Assembly (NCBI GenBank): GCA_002370555.1
Contig: AP014718.1
Span: 3,100,001 to 3,164,000, forward strand
Length of the DNA: 64,000 nt
Reading direction: 5' to 3'
Source of the DNA: Arthrobacter sp. Hiyo4
Lineage (GTDB): Bacteria > Actinomycetota > Actinomycetes > Actinomycetales > Micrococcaceae
Shown: one piece after another, positions 28,768 through 40,124 of the stretch
Layout: every line of letters begins with the position of its first letter
How positions within the stretch are numbered: position 1 is the first letter of the stretch
The notes under the pieces: model-generated
What the model was told of the DNA's origin: nothing
What the model saw: only the letters and a program-made list of their open reading frames with translations
Databases searched by the model: none
Translations under genes and position numbers: made by a program

Positions 28768-29645
28768 GGCACACCGGCCCCGGCGGCAGCACCGACCAGG
28801 CGGGCGGACCAGATTCTTCCGGCGATGGTGAGGCCCACACCCGCTGCGAGGGCCGCCAGTCCCAGCGGGGTGCCGATCAGGATGGCCAGGGGATCCACGC
28901 CCAACGCTATTCCCAGGCCCAGTCCCATCAGCGGGAGCCACGTCAGGAGGCCGACCGTGGCCTTCGGCCCGGCGAGCGCTGTCTGCCGTGCGGCCTCGGC
29001 ATCGTCTTCCACTTCCAGTTGGGCCGCAAACCTCGCCAGGACATCCGCCAGGGGACAGCCGCTGGCTTCGGCAATATCAAAGCAGGCGGCAAGCTCGCAC
29101 CAGATCCTTAACTCCCTGCCGTCGGCGCGCGAAAACTCCGATTGCGCGGCTTTCCTGATCGCCTCAGACACAGGTGCGCCCCGGAACGCTGCTGCTCGGA
29201 CTGCGCCAAGCATCACCAGGGAGCCTGCGCTGAGGCTCGGACCGCTGCGCCCGGCCGCTGACCGGCGGATTGGTTCCGCGCTTCCCCCAAGCTCCTGCGA
29301 TTCGCCTGAACCAGCGCCCTTGGTTGCGGAATCTGGCTCCCGACGGCCACCGTGGACCAGCCACAGTTCATCCCATAGCCGTGCCGGAGTGCGGCCGCCC
29401 TTCAGCAGCGCAGCAAGCTGCTGCACCACAAGGGTCAGTGACAGGTCATTCCTTTCCGGTCCGGCACGGAGCAACTTGCGCCACGAGCCGCCCACCCTGC
29501 TGCCACCGGCCCCGCCGTGAACCCGAGAAGCGAAGCCCGGTTCTGCACTCCCCACGGCCCGCCGGAAACGGCCTGTGGCACCGCCGGGCGGGCTGAAGAG
29601 CAGCACGGCCGCCAGCACGAGGACCACGGCCAGCAGAAGGGTCAT
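28764..29645 (-). CDS. tadB: type II secretion system F family protein, TadB-like
   Basis: 293 residues, intact, from ATG 29645, which overlaps the TadA stop. N-terminal helix MTLLLAVVLVLAAVLLFSPP, cytoplasmic T2SSF domain (LSLTLVVQQLAALLKGGRTP, ELAACFDIAEASGCPLADVL), and C-terminal helices VGLLTWLPLMGLGLGIALGV and LIGTPLGLAALAAGVGLTIA. Partner of TadC in the membrane platform. Confidence 0.85.
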   Translation of the reverse strand: MTLLLAVVLVLAAVLLFSPPGGATGRFRRAVGSAEPGFASRVHGGAGGSRVGGSWRKLLRAGPERNDLSLTLVVQQLAALLKGGRTPARLWDELWLVHGGRREPDSATKGAGSGESQELGGSAEPIRRSAAGRSGPSLSAGSLVMLGAVRAAAFRGAPVSEAIRKAAQSEFSRADGRELRIWCELAACFDIAEASGCPLADVLARFAAQLEVEDDAEAARQTALAGPKATVGLLTWLPLMGLGLGIALGVDPLAILIGTPLGLAALAAGVGLTIAGRIWSARLVGAAAGAGVP

Positions 29646-30891
29646 ACGGCGGCACCCGCCTCGAGGGACAGTCCCAGCCTCTTGCTCATCGCCTCCCAGG
29701 CTGGACCGGTGCCGACCTGGCCGTGTCTGGCCTCCAACGCCGGAACCACGGTTAGACCGCCGGGCCGTCCTGCACCACGCCCACGCAGGCAACATGCCTC
29801 CCGTGGCCGGACCGCTCCACGTGGACCACAACGTCCAAGGCGCTGGCTGCCTGCAGCCGGACCGCGTCCTGGCCCATGCCTGCCAGAGCTCCCAAAGCTG
29901 TCAGGCGGGCCGGGACAGCGGTGGCAGCGTTCGCATGGATGGTCCCTCCCCCGCCAGTGTGGCCTGTGTTCATGGCGGTCAGGAGTTCCCGCACCTCGGC
30001 CCCACGGCATTCCCCACCACCAGCCGGTCCGGCCGCATCCGCAGTGCCTGCCGGACCAGTTCGCCGAGATCCACTTCGCCGCCGCCTTCGAGGTTTCCGT
30101 GACGGGACTCCAGCGACACAATGTGCGGATGGACGGGGTTCAGTTCGGACGCGTCCTCGATCAGGACCAGCCGTTCCGCCGGGGAGCACAGCCCCAGCAG
30201 GGTGGACAGCAACGTGGTCTTTCCGGACCCCGTGGCCCCGCTGATCAGGAAACTCAGCCGCTGCTCAACCACCCGTTCAAGGACCTCCTGGACCACGCTG
30301 CCGAACATGCCGCCGGCGCGGAGTTCGTCCATGGAGAAGACCCGCTCCCGCCGGATCCGGACGCTCAGCAAGGTGCCGGCGGTGGAAATCGGAGGCAGGA
30401 CTGCGTGGACGCGGTAGCCGCCTTCAAGCCTGACATCAACGCACGGGGAGCCGTCATCCAGCCGCCTGCCGCCGGCGGCCACCAGCCGCGATGCCAAGGC
30501 CCGCACCTGTGCCTCGCCGGAAAACGAAACCCCTGCCGGTTCGAGGCCCGACCCCGGTCGATCCAGACCGAGTCCGGGGCGTTGACGAAGATGTCGGTGA
30601 CGTGCACGTCCCGCGTCAGTTCCTGGAGCGGGCCGAGCCCGTTCAGCTCGGCGCTGATCCGTTCCACGGCGGCAAGGGAGCCGGCAGTCCCAGCAGCCGG
30701 CCGGTAGCCTGGACGGCGGCGGCAACCCGGGACGGGGTGACCGGTCCGGCGTCGGCCATGACTGACTCACGGACCGTTTCCAACAGTGCCGAATCCAGAA
30801 AGCGCGGATCCAGGACGCGGGCCTGCCGACGGCGCGCCCCCGTCCGCTGGTCCTGGGGCGACGGGGGCGGGACGGGCCGCTGCGCGCTCAC
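29642..30891 (-). CDS. tadA: TadA family secretion ATPase, frame broken
   Basis: Hexameric ATPase energising pilus assembly (CpaF/TadA family, Rv3659c). It starts at GTG 30891 inside the preceding stop. N-terminal segments are VERISAELNGLGPLQELTRD and VTDIFVNAPDSVWIDRG. Walker A is FLISGATGSGKTTLLSTLLG, the Asp box VLIEDASELNP, and Walker B RPDRLVVG, where one missing G near 30003 restores ECRGAEVRELLTAMNTGHTG. The His box GGGGTIHANAATAVPARL follows. About 418 residues over at least four breaks. Confidence 0.9.
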
Positions 30892-32111
30892 GGCAGGTCT
30901 CCGACAGGGAGGTCGCCGTCCAGCAGGTCGAGCACTGAGGCGGCGAAGTGCCTGACACTCCGTCGTTTGCCCACGTCAAGGAGCCTGCCGTTTTCCCCGG
31001 CAGCCGTAACGCCGCGCAGCTCCGGAACCCTGCCCTGGACCGGCAGCCCGACGGCGTCCGCAATCAGCCCGGCGTCCAGCGCGGCACCGGCCTTGCCCCG
31101 GACCAGGAGGGCCGCCTCGACCGGCGGGAGTTCGTGCAGCAGCCGGGCCGCGGCCACCGCGGCCTTCAGTTGCGCCGGCACAACCACGAGGATGCGGTCG
31201 CAGTCCCAGGCAAACATGCGCACGGGTTCGGCGCCCCGGCCGATGTCCACCACCACCAGTTCATAGCCCCGCCGGCAGCATCCAGTACACCACCTGTGGT
31301 GGCGGCATCCACCGTTGCCTGGCGGTCGCGGCTGCCGGGCCAGGACAGGAAGGAAAACCCGCCGGCGACCGGCAGCGAGTCGGCCAGCTGCTCGGGATCG
31401 ATGCTTCCGCTCGCGTCGGACAGGTCAGGCCAGCGCAGACCCGGCGTCTCCTCAGCCGCCAGGGCCAGTTCCAGGCCACCACCCCACGGGTCGCCATCAA
31501 CCAGCAACACGCGCACACCCAGCCCGGCTGCCGCCTGGCGATCCAGATTGCCGCGGTGGTGGCACCGGCACCGCCGCAGCCCCCTGTTATCCCAAGGACG
31601 AGCCCTCCTGCTTCGGGTGACCGCGACCGGCTCAGGTACTCTGCCAGCCAGGCCGCGGCATCCGGAAGCACCGCCACCCGCTCCGCTCCGAGGGCTGTGG
31701 CCAGGTGCCAGAGACTGTCCCCCTCCCCGTTCAGGCCCACCAACACGGCAGGGCCCGCCGCCGCGGCGGCAGCTCGCGGACATCGCTTCCCACCAATACC
31801 GCGGCCGCGGCGTCCCAGTACTTGGCGGCCTCAGCCACGTCCGCCACCACCCGCAGCTGGCCGCCGGCGGCAGCCACAATCCGCGCCACTTCGCCCTGCA
31901 AAAAGTCGTAGCCGGTGACCAGGAGAACCTCGGCACCGGCGGGGTCCGGCAGCCAGGCTCCCGCGGCCTGTGCGGGGGCAGGCGCACGGGATGTGGAACC
32001 GCGGAGCTGGGAACCGCCGGATTCAGATCCTTGGGGAGGGGAGGGCCGGGCACGGGACAGCTGGGCGGAAGGCCGCTCGGAAGGGGGTGGCGATAGCTGG
32101 TGCCTGCTCAT
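30888..32111 (-). CDS. Ssd/CpaE-like P-loop protein, frame broken
   Basis: Septum-site-determining-like (Rv3660c) or CpaE-like protein heading the Tad operon. From ATG 32111 (MSRHQLSPPPSERPSAQLSR) there is a receiver-like domain (EVLLVTGYDFLQGEVARIVA), then a MinD/ParA-type domain beginning LVLGITGGCGGAGATTAAIW. This Walker A lacks the usual lysine. LVVVDIGRGAEPVRMFAWDC carries the Walker B position. The end is RHFAASVLDLLDGDLPVGDL. About 409 residues. It overlaps tadA by 4 bp. Confidence 0.82.
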
Positions 32112-32225
32112 GCGGCAACTCTCCACCGAACTCAGGGGGAGAAACAGGGCCATGCCACCGTATGTGGACAACTCCCCCACCCGGCCGGAAGGCCGGACAA
32201 AAAGCCGGCCGAACGACCCTTCCGG

Positions 32226-32426
32226 TTACTGCTTCCCGTATTTGCGGTGGACGGCCTGCTTGCTGACCCCAAGGCACAGGGCAATGGCTTCCCAAGACAG
32301 GCCGGCCTGCCTCGCCTTGCGAACCAGGGCCGCTTCGGCGCGGCCGGCCTCCTTCTGCAGTTCCGCCACCGCGTACAGCGCTTCAGCAGGGCCTTGTCCG
32401 TCCATTGATGCGACCAGCATTTTCAT
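32226..32426 (-). CDS. small helix-turn-helix protein
   Basis: 66 residues from ATG 32426 (MKMLVASMDGQGPAEALYAV), seven bases after GGAGGT. The frame is also open from ATG 32441, but that lies only six bases from the -10. A helical N-terminal half (AELQKEAGRAEAALVRKARQ) leads to a C-terminal HTH, AGLSWEAIALCLGVSKQAVH, ending RKYGKQ. The tri-helical pattern resembles sigma-4/Xre-like single-domain regulators common in actinobacteria. Its promoter is overlaid by two identical-type palindromes shared with the divergent polymerase gene, so autoregulation and control of that gene are inferred. Confidence 0.8.
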   Translation of the reverse strand: MKMLVASMDGQGPAEALYAVAELQKEAGRAEAALVRKARQAGLSWEAIALCLGVSKQAVHRKYGKQ

Positions 32427-32443
32427 CCGCCCTACCTCCATCC

Positions 32444-32487
32444 GTCAACTTTAGTTGACGAATGGAACAGCGTCAACACATGTTGAC
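32444..32487. promoter_or_regulatory. divergent promoter built from two GTCAAC-N4-GTTGAC operators
   Basis: Two perfect palindromes, GTCAACTTTAGTTGAC (32444-32459) and GTCAACACATGTTGAC (32472-32487), have centres 28 bp apart. On the minus strand TTGACG (32476-32471) and TAAAGT (32453-32448) are 17 bp apart, a good -35/-10 pair for the HTH gene. The -35 lies in one palindrome and the -10 in the core of the other. The mirror image gives a weaker plus-strand promoter (TTGACG 32455-32460, poor -10) for the polymerase gene. Confidence 0.75.
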
Positions 32488-32537
32488 GGCATGGGATTGG
32501 GGCTTGAATGTCCCCGCCACAGGGCAGAATTGGACCT

Positions 32538-34248
32538 ATGTACCTGCTGCTCGCCGCCCACGCCCACGGCGCAGCCCTCCAGCAGGTCACCCAGGCGGGC
32601 TATCCCCACCCCGACCGCCCCGAACCTCGCCTCATCAGCGCAAGCGAGCTGGCCGGCGTCGTACGCAAGCTGGAAAACCGGCCCCGCGAGGCGCCACCCC
32701 GCTGGATCTGGAACCGGACCCAGGACTGGTACCCCGCCCTGCTGGCGGCCGGCGTGGAACTGGAGCGCTGCTATGACCTCGGCTTGTGCGGCAATATCCT
32801 GGCGTATTCGCAGCTCACCGCCCACACGGAGTATGCGCGGAACGCCGACACGGAGTCGTTGGACAATCCCCAGGAGCCGCCCCGCGCCCTCCAGCCGCCG
32901 CCCCCGCCGGCGGATCAGGGCGCCCTCTTTGACGATGTCCGCCACCGCGCCCCACGGCAAGGCCTGGCGGAGCTTCGCGCCGAATACGCCGCCCAGCAGG
33001 CAGCCCTTGCCGATGCTGCACCGGAAGAAAACAAGCGGAAACGGCTCCAGCTACTGCTGGCCGCCGAGTCCGCCGGCGCCATGATCGCCGCGGAGATGCA
33101 GCACACCGGCGTCCCTTGGCGCGAGGATCTGCACGAGCAAATCCTGGCCGGCCACCTCGGGCCGCGCCCGCCGTCCGGTCACCGCCCCGCGAAGCTGGAG
33201 GCCCTGAACACCGAACTGCGGGGGCTGCTCAACTCGCCCGGACTGAACCCGGACTCGCCGCAGGAACTGATGCGCGCCCTGCACCGCAACGGCATCGAGG
33301 TTAAAAGCACGCGGCAGTGGGAGCTGATGGAGTCCAGTCACCCCGCCATCGCACCGCTCCTCGCCTACAAGAAACTGTCCCGCCTGCACACCGCCAACGG
33401 CTGGGCCTGGCTGGACGCCTGGGTGGCCAAGGGCCGCTTCCAGCCCGAGTATGTTGTGGGCGGTGTGGTGTCCGGCCGCTGGGCCTCGCGGGCGGCGGGG
33501 CCCTGCAGATCCCGCGGCAGATCCGCGGCGCGGTCCATGCGGATCCCGGCCACAAGCTCATCGTCGCGGACGCCTCCCAGCTGGAACCCCGAGTGCTGGT
33601 GGCGCTGGCGCAGGACTCCAAAATGGCGGAAGCGGCGCGCGACAAGGACCTGTACGCCGGCATCGCCGCCCAGGGTTTCGGCGGCGACCGCGCCAAGGCT
33701 AAGGTCGCCCTGCTCGGCGCCATTTATGGCGCCACCACGGGCGAATCGGGGCGCCTGATGCCGCAGCTGGCACGGACCTACCCCCGCGCCGTCGGCTTCG
33801 TGGAGCAGGCGGCGCGCGACGGCGAGGCCGGCGGCACCGTGACCACCCGGCTTGGCCGGAGCAGCCCGCCCCGTCGGAAGAGTGGTACCGGAGCCAGCAG
33901 TCGGCAACTGCCGAGGAGCAGCGCCGCGCGGAATCCATTGCCCGTTCCCGCGGCCGCTTCACGCGCAACTTTGTGGTGCAGGGATCGGCCGCTGACTGGG
34001 CGGCGTGCTGGCTGGCGGAATTACGACGGCGGCTGCGGGCCTTGCGTGCCGACGGTACCGTTCAGGCCGAGCTGGTGTTCTTCCTGCATGACGAAGTGAT
34101 GGTCCACGCCCCCGAGGCCGGCGTCCCGGCCTGCATCCGGGCCATCGAAGAAGCCGCCGCCGCCGCGAAGGAACTGCTGTTCGGCCCCATCCCGGTGGAA
34201 TTCCCCGTCAGCGTGGCCGTGGTGGACTCGTACGACAACGCAAAATAG
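32538..34248 (+). CDS. bifunctional 3'-5' exonuclease/DNA polymerase, family A, frame broken
   Basis: An actinobacterial stand-alone PolA relative, separate from housekeeping PolI. It starts at ATG 32538 (MYLLLAAHAHGAALQQVTQA). The N-terminal exonuclease-like domain is short and degenerate (RTQDWYPALLAAGVELERCY). The polymerase domain has motif A in KLIVADASQLEPRVLVALAQ, motif B in KVALLGAIYGATTGESGRLM and motif C in FFLHDEVMVHAP. Breaks near 33500 and 33860 are repaired by single bases. About 570 residues. It has no 5' nuclease domain. Damage tolerance or repair is plausible, but the role is not established. Confidence 0.85.
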
Positions 34249-34299
34249 CAAATTCGGTTAGCCGGAAGAAACCTACCCGGGAGTAGCTGGAGGAACCGC

Positions 34300-34315
34300 T
34301 GTGACCATGGTTACA
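34300..34315. promoter_or_regulatory. CRP-like site upstream of YegP-like gene
   Basis: TGTGACCATGGTTACA matches TGTGA-N6-TCACA with one mismatch and is nearly palindromic over its whole length. It lies 69 bp upstream of the small gene at 34384. Confidence 0.5.
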
Positions 34316-34383
34316 TCAGAGCGGGACTGAAGCAGACGGTCCAGCTATTCGTGCAAAGACGCATATCAGGGGAGGTCCGGCAT

Positions 34384-34581
34384 ATGGCGGGCAGGTTTGA
34401 AATACATCGTGTAAGTGACGAGTGCTATCGGCTCAGGCTCACCGATTCAAACGGAAACATCGTGGCGGTTTCGCCCGACTTCAAGCATCTCGGTGCGTTG
34501 AAGGACGGCATCAATGCGCTGCGTGAAAACGCGGCCACCGGGATTGTTGTTGATCTTCGGCAGCAGCCGATCGCCAGCTAA
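34384..34581 (+). CDS. DUF1508 (YegP-like) protein
   Basis: 65 residues from ATG 34384 after GGGGAGGTCC. One DUF1508 unit: MAGRFEIHRVSDECYRLRLT then SPDFKHLGALKDGINALREN. The family forms a small beta-alpha fold with no established biochemical role; some members respond to stress. The gene stands alone with a CRP-like site upstream. Confidence 0.85.
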   Translation: MAGRFEIHRVSDECYRLRLTDSNGNIVAVSPDFKHLGALKDGINALRENAATGIVVDLRQQPIAS

Positions 34582-34669
34582 TTTGGTGTGCGCCAGCCCA
34601 GCCTGCGCACACACGCATGGTGCACGCCCGGCGAGCTCAGTCCCGCCGGCCACACTGACCATACAGGCG

Positions 34670-35346
34670 TTAGAAGGCCACCTCGTGCAGCCGGGTCCGG
34701 TCCCACGGCACGGCCCAGCCCAGCTGCTCAAAGAGGCCATCCAGAATGATCCCGGTGAAGCCCCAGACCAGCACGCCGCTGACGGTAAAGGCGGGCTGCT
34801 GAAGGTCCTGCCGTCGCGGCTCACCGTGGCTGTCACCCGGTTGGCCGGGTCCAGCAGGTCCCGGACGGGGATCCGGAAAACCTGGGCGGATTCGGCGTAG
34901 TCCACCACGCGCACCGGCGACGGCGACGCCCACCATCCGAGCACCGGCGTCACCAGGAAGTTGCTGCGGGCCAGCCCAAGCTCCTGCAGCACGCCCAGGA
35001 CTTCCACCCCGGCGGAGTCCAGTCCGGTCTCCTCCTCGGCTTCCCGCAGGGCTGCGGCAATCGGGGTTTCGTCCTCGTCGATGGAACCGCCGGGAAAGGC
35101 GACCTGGCCGGGGTGGGAATCCAGGGTGTGTGCGCGTTCCAGCAGCAGGACATCAAGATCCGCCGCGGCCAGGGGTTTGCCGGAAGCCGCCGGAACGTCG
35201 TCCAGCACCCCGAAAAGCATCAGGACTGCCGCTTTGCGGGCTATTGTTTCATCCACGGTCAGCGCCGCCCAGGCAGTGTTCGGCGCGGTGACGTCGCCGC
35301 TGTCCGATCTGCGCACCAGGTCGATCAGGTCCTGGCGTGCGCTCAC
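34670..35346 (-). CDS. NUDIX hydrolase, CoA pyrophosphatase type, frame broken
   Basis: GTG 35346 overlaps the nth stop. The sequence runs [17 protein letters not shown], then the NUDIX box region [20 protein letters not shown] plus EAEEETGL, matching Gx5Ex7REUxEExGU, preceded by the CoA-pyrophosphatase-like [17 protein letters not shown] break near 34795 restores [20 protein letters not shown], ending [10 protein letters not shown] at 34670. About 226 residues. The pair with nth mirrors Rv3672c-Rv3674c. Confidence 0.9.
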
Positions 35347-36167
35347 GGGAGCCGCCTCTGCGGTTCCATCCGGATTTCAGCGGCGCGGTGCGTCTCGGCC
35401 AGCAACCGTTCCAAGAGGCTCTCGCTCCCGGGCGCCAACTCGTACTTAAGGAGTTTGGCAGCTTTGACGGGGTCGGTCTCGCCCAACCCATAGCTGGGGC
35501 ACCAGTTCGCCACCGGACACGCGCCGCAGGCTGGCTTCCGTGAGTGGCACACCCGCCGCCCATGGAACACCACTCGATGCGAGAGCATGGTCCAGTCCTT
35601 GGGCTCAAACAGTTCAGCGACGTCGAATTCGACCTGCACCGGGTCCTCGGACGTAGTCCAGCCGAAGCGCCGTGCGAGCCGGCCGAAGTGGGTGTCCACA
35701 GTGATACCGGGGACGCCGAAGGCATTGCCGAGCACCACGTTGGCGGTCTTACGCCCCACTCCCGGCAGCGTCACCAAGTCTTCCAGACGGCCGGGGACCA
35801 CGCCGTCGTACTCGTCCACCAGGCGGGTGCTCAGGGCCAGCACGCTCTTAGTTTTGGCCCGAAAAAAGCCGGTGGGCTGCAGGATCGCTTCCAGCTCGGC
35901 GGGATCGGCCTCTGACATGGCCCGGGCGTCCGGGTACCGCGCGAACAGGATCTTGGTGACCTGGTTGACCAGCACATCGGTGGTCTGGGCCGACAGGACG
36001 GTGGCCACGACCAGCTCGAACGGGTTCCGGAAATCCAGCTCCGCGTGGGCATAGGGATATTTCTCCGCCAGGGCCTTGTTGATCCGCCGCGCCCGGCGCT
36101 TCAACGCCAGCAAGGACTCCGGGGCTGTTGTGGCCGGGCCGGATCCGGGTCTACGGGACGTGGCCAC
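35343..36167 (-). CDS. nth: endonuclease III
   Basis: 274 residues, intact. Bifunctional DNA glycosylase/AP lyase for oxidised pyrimidines. [20 protein letters not shown] is the conserved N-terminal helix pair, [18 protein letters not shown] the helix-hairpin-helix with catalytic Lys, and [17 protein letters not shown] contains the catalytic Asp. The 4Fe-4S cluster is C-x6-C-x2-C-x5-C in [17 protein letters not shown]. The start is GTG 36167. It overlaps the NUDIX gene downstream. Confidence 0.96.
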   Translation of the reverse strand: MATSRRPGSGPATTAPESLLALKRRARRINKALAEKYPYAHAELDFRNPFELVVATVLSAQTTDVLVNQVTKILFARYPDARAMSEADPAELEAILQPTGFFRAKTKSVLALSTRLVDEYDGVVPGRLEDLVTLPGVGRKTANVVLGNAFGVPGITVDTHFGRLARRFGWTTSEDPVQVEFDVAELFEPKDWTMLSHRVVFHGRRVCHSRKPACGACPVANWCPSYGLGETDPVKAAKLLKYELAPGSESLLERLLAETHRAAEIRMEPQRRLP

Positions 36168-36175
36168 GGGGCCAG

Positions 36176-37490
36176 CTAGCCGCGCTCGATGTTGCTGAGG
36201 TCGCGCAGCACGCCCAGGCGTCCGTCGGTGTGCTGGACCAGGAATTCGTGGCCCCGGTCTTCCAGTGCCAGCACCCAGCCGCCCGGTTCAATCACAAAGG
36301 CGGGGCGCCGGTCTGGGGGTCCACCGCGGTCCGGTGCTGGGCCACGGCAAACCAGAACGCCTCATGCGCCGGCTCGTCGTACGATTCTTCCGGCCTGGAT
36401 GCCGGATCCACGGTGGCGCCGATGGGCTCCACGCGGCGCACCTGCTGATGCACGGCCGTGGCCGCAGGTTCCGCGGCAGACGGGCGAGCCGAGGCAGCGA
36501 CGCCTGTGCCGGCGTCGTGGGTTGCCGCTTGAGGGGCAACGGCGGTGGACGCTGTCGCGGCCGGCGCAGCGGCAGCCGCAGCGGCCACCGGGATGTCACC
36601 TGCAGAAGTCTCCTCAACGGCTGGCGCCGCGGAGGTGCCCGTCGCTGAAGGGGAAGGCACGACGTCGGCCGCCTGGGTTGCGGGGCTCGGGTCGCCGGCG
36701 GTAGCGGTCCACTCGGTGACCTCCGGGGCGGAAGAGACGGCTGCTGACGCAGCCGGAGAGGAGGTGGGCGCGGCGGCGGAAAAGGCCCGGCCGAAGCGGC
36801 GGGGGTGGCGGCACGCGCGGAAGTTGCCGCCACTGAAGATGGGGCAACAGGCGCGGAAGCTTCCGGAACGGGTGCGGCCGCAGGCTTGGGTTCCTTGGGC
36901 GTGTGCGGCTTGGGCAGCGGGACAGCCGAGTCGCGTGCCATCACGTGGGCCGGGGTTTCGTCGCGCCCCAGGAAGTCGCCGGCGAAGTACGGAATGAAGC
37001 GGCTCAGCACGGTGCCCGCGAACAGCAAGACGGAACCCACCAAGCCCACCAGCAGGCTGGGCACAAAAGCCGCGGCCGTGGAAACGAAGAAGAAGGCCAG
37101 TGCAAAGGAAGCCACCACAGATCCGAACTGGTCGGTTGACAGCGAGCCGATGCGCACCTTCGTGGCGGGAGCGAGCCGGCGGGCGGCAAAGAGTGCCGTG
37201 ACAATCGTGGGCAACACAATGCCAAGGCCCAGGAAGAACAGGCTGCCAGCGTTCCAGAGGTTAAACCGGCCGAAGAAGATGGGCAGCAGCGAGGCGACCA
37301 GCAGAATGATGGTGGCGGCGAAAACTGTCAGGTCCCGCAGCGTGAACGGACCCAGCACGGCCTGGTTGGTGGTGCCCGGCTTCGCGCCGGCCGGCTTCTG
37401 CATCCCCTTTGCTGAGCCGCCTCCCGGCGTGCTGCCAGGCCCTGCCTCGGGTGCGCGGCCAAATTTCTGGCCGAAGCTTTGCTGGTTCAT
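36176..37490 (-). CDS. membrane protein with long Ala/Pro-rich tail, frame broken
   Basis: From ATG 37490 ([20 protein letters not shown]), after AAGGAGTACAG. Four transmembrane helices follow: [60 protein letters not shown], and [18 protein letters not shown]. Then about 180 residues of Ala/Pro/Val low complexity, and a conserved end [40 protein letters not shown] after breaks near 36650 and 36306. About 438 residues. Function unknown. The repetitive tail makes the exact break positions unsure. Confidence 0.75.
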
Positions 37491-37897
37491 TCTGTACTCC
37501 TTAGCGTGGCGGCACCGGGACGGTTCCGTCCCAAAACTGTGCCGTCCGAAACGGCGGCAACGGCCAGGCCCGGCAGTGATACACCGGATCCGACAGCTCC
37601 GTAGAAAGTCACAATTCAATCTCAGCCTAGTCAACCGCATGGCCGATCACTAGCTGATCCGCAGCGGCGGGACGCCAGCGAGCGGGGTCCCTTAACCATT
37701 CACCGCTAAATAAATGCCGTTCGCGGGCGCCTTTGTGACAGCGAACACATCACCGCCCCGGCCCGTACTAGGCTTGATTCCGGAACAGCTCTTTGCGGAA
37801 TGTCCGTGATCGGCCGCTGCCCGATGCCGCGCAAAGCGGCGAAGGACGGCCGGGCACCGGCAGCCGCTGTAAAGACCGATGAATGATGAGGTTCACC
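37491..37897. other. acs upstream region, no gene
   Basis: A 407-bp gap between divergent genes. It contains an AT-rich stretch near 37692-37715, a CRP-like site at 37734-37749 and a GC-rich leader before acs. No protein frame or recognisable riboswitch was seen. Confidence 0.5.
37734..37749. promoter_or_regulatory. CRP-like site upstream of acs
   Basis: TGTGACAGCGAACACA fits TGTGA-N6-TCACA with one mismatch, about 150 bp before the acs start. CRP/GlxR control of acs is established in other actinobacteria; here it is inferred. Confidence 0.5.
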
Positions 37898-39917
<2,020 letters not shown>

Positions 39918-39944
39918 CAGCCTGCTCACGCCCGGTCCGGCGCC

Positions 39945-39997
39945 ATCGAGTGGCCCGATTCTCCCGTCCCCACGGGAAAATCGGGGCCGCTCGATGT
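39945..39997 (+). terminator. long hairpin after acs
   Basis: CATCGAGTGGCCCGATT and TCCCGT pair with ACGGGA and AATCGGGGCCGCTCGATG around CCCC, about 23 bp of stem with one bulge, followed by TTTGGGGCGATTT and an A-run. A good intrinsic terminator candidate. Confidence 0.75.
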
Positions 39998-40082
39998 TTG
40001 GGGCGATTTAAAAAAATCAACACCAAGAATGTTATTTGCCGTTCTTCCATGTTCTGTTTTGGACGTTTATAGTCAGATGCAA

Positions 40083-40098
40083 TGTGAGGTGTCTCACA
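40083..40098. promoter_or_regulatory. perfect CRP-type palindrome before sugar ABC operon
   Basis: TGTGAGGTGTCTCACA is an exact TGTGA-N6-TCACA; the dyad extends one more base pair on each side (A-T). It lies 27 bp before the binding-protein ATG and just downstream of a likely -10 (TATAGT, about 40067-40072). That position would favour repression or an additional promoter further downstream. Confidence 0.65.
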
Positions 40099-40124
40099 TG
40101 CGGCTATTTTTCAAGGGAGAGAAC

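Noticed and set aside
37750-37897. Riboswitch in the acs leader
   Set aside because: The leader is GC-rich and can fold, but no conserved core of a known class was recognisable.
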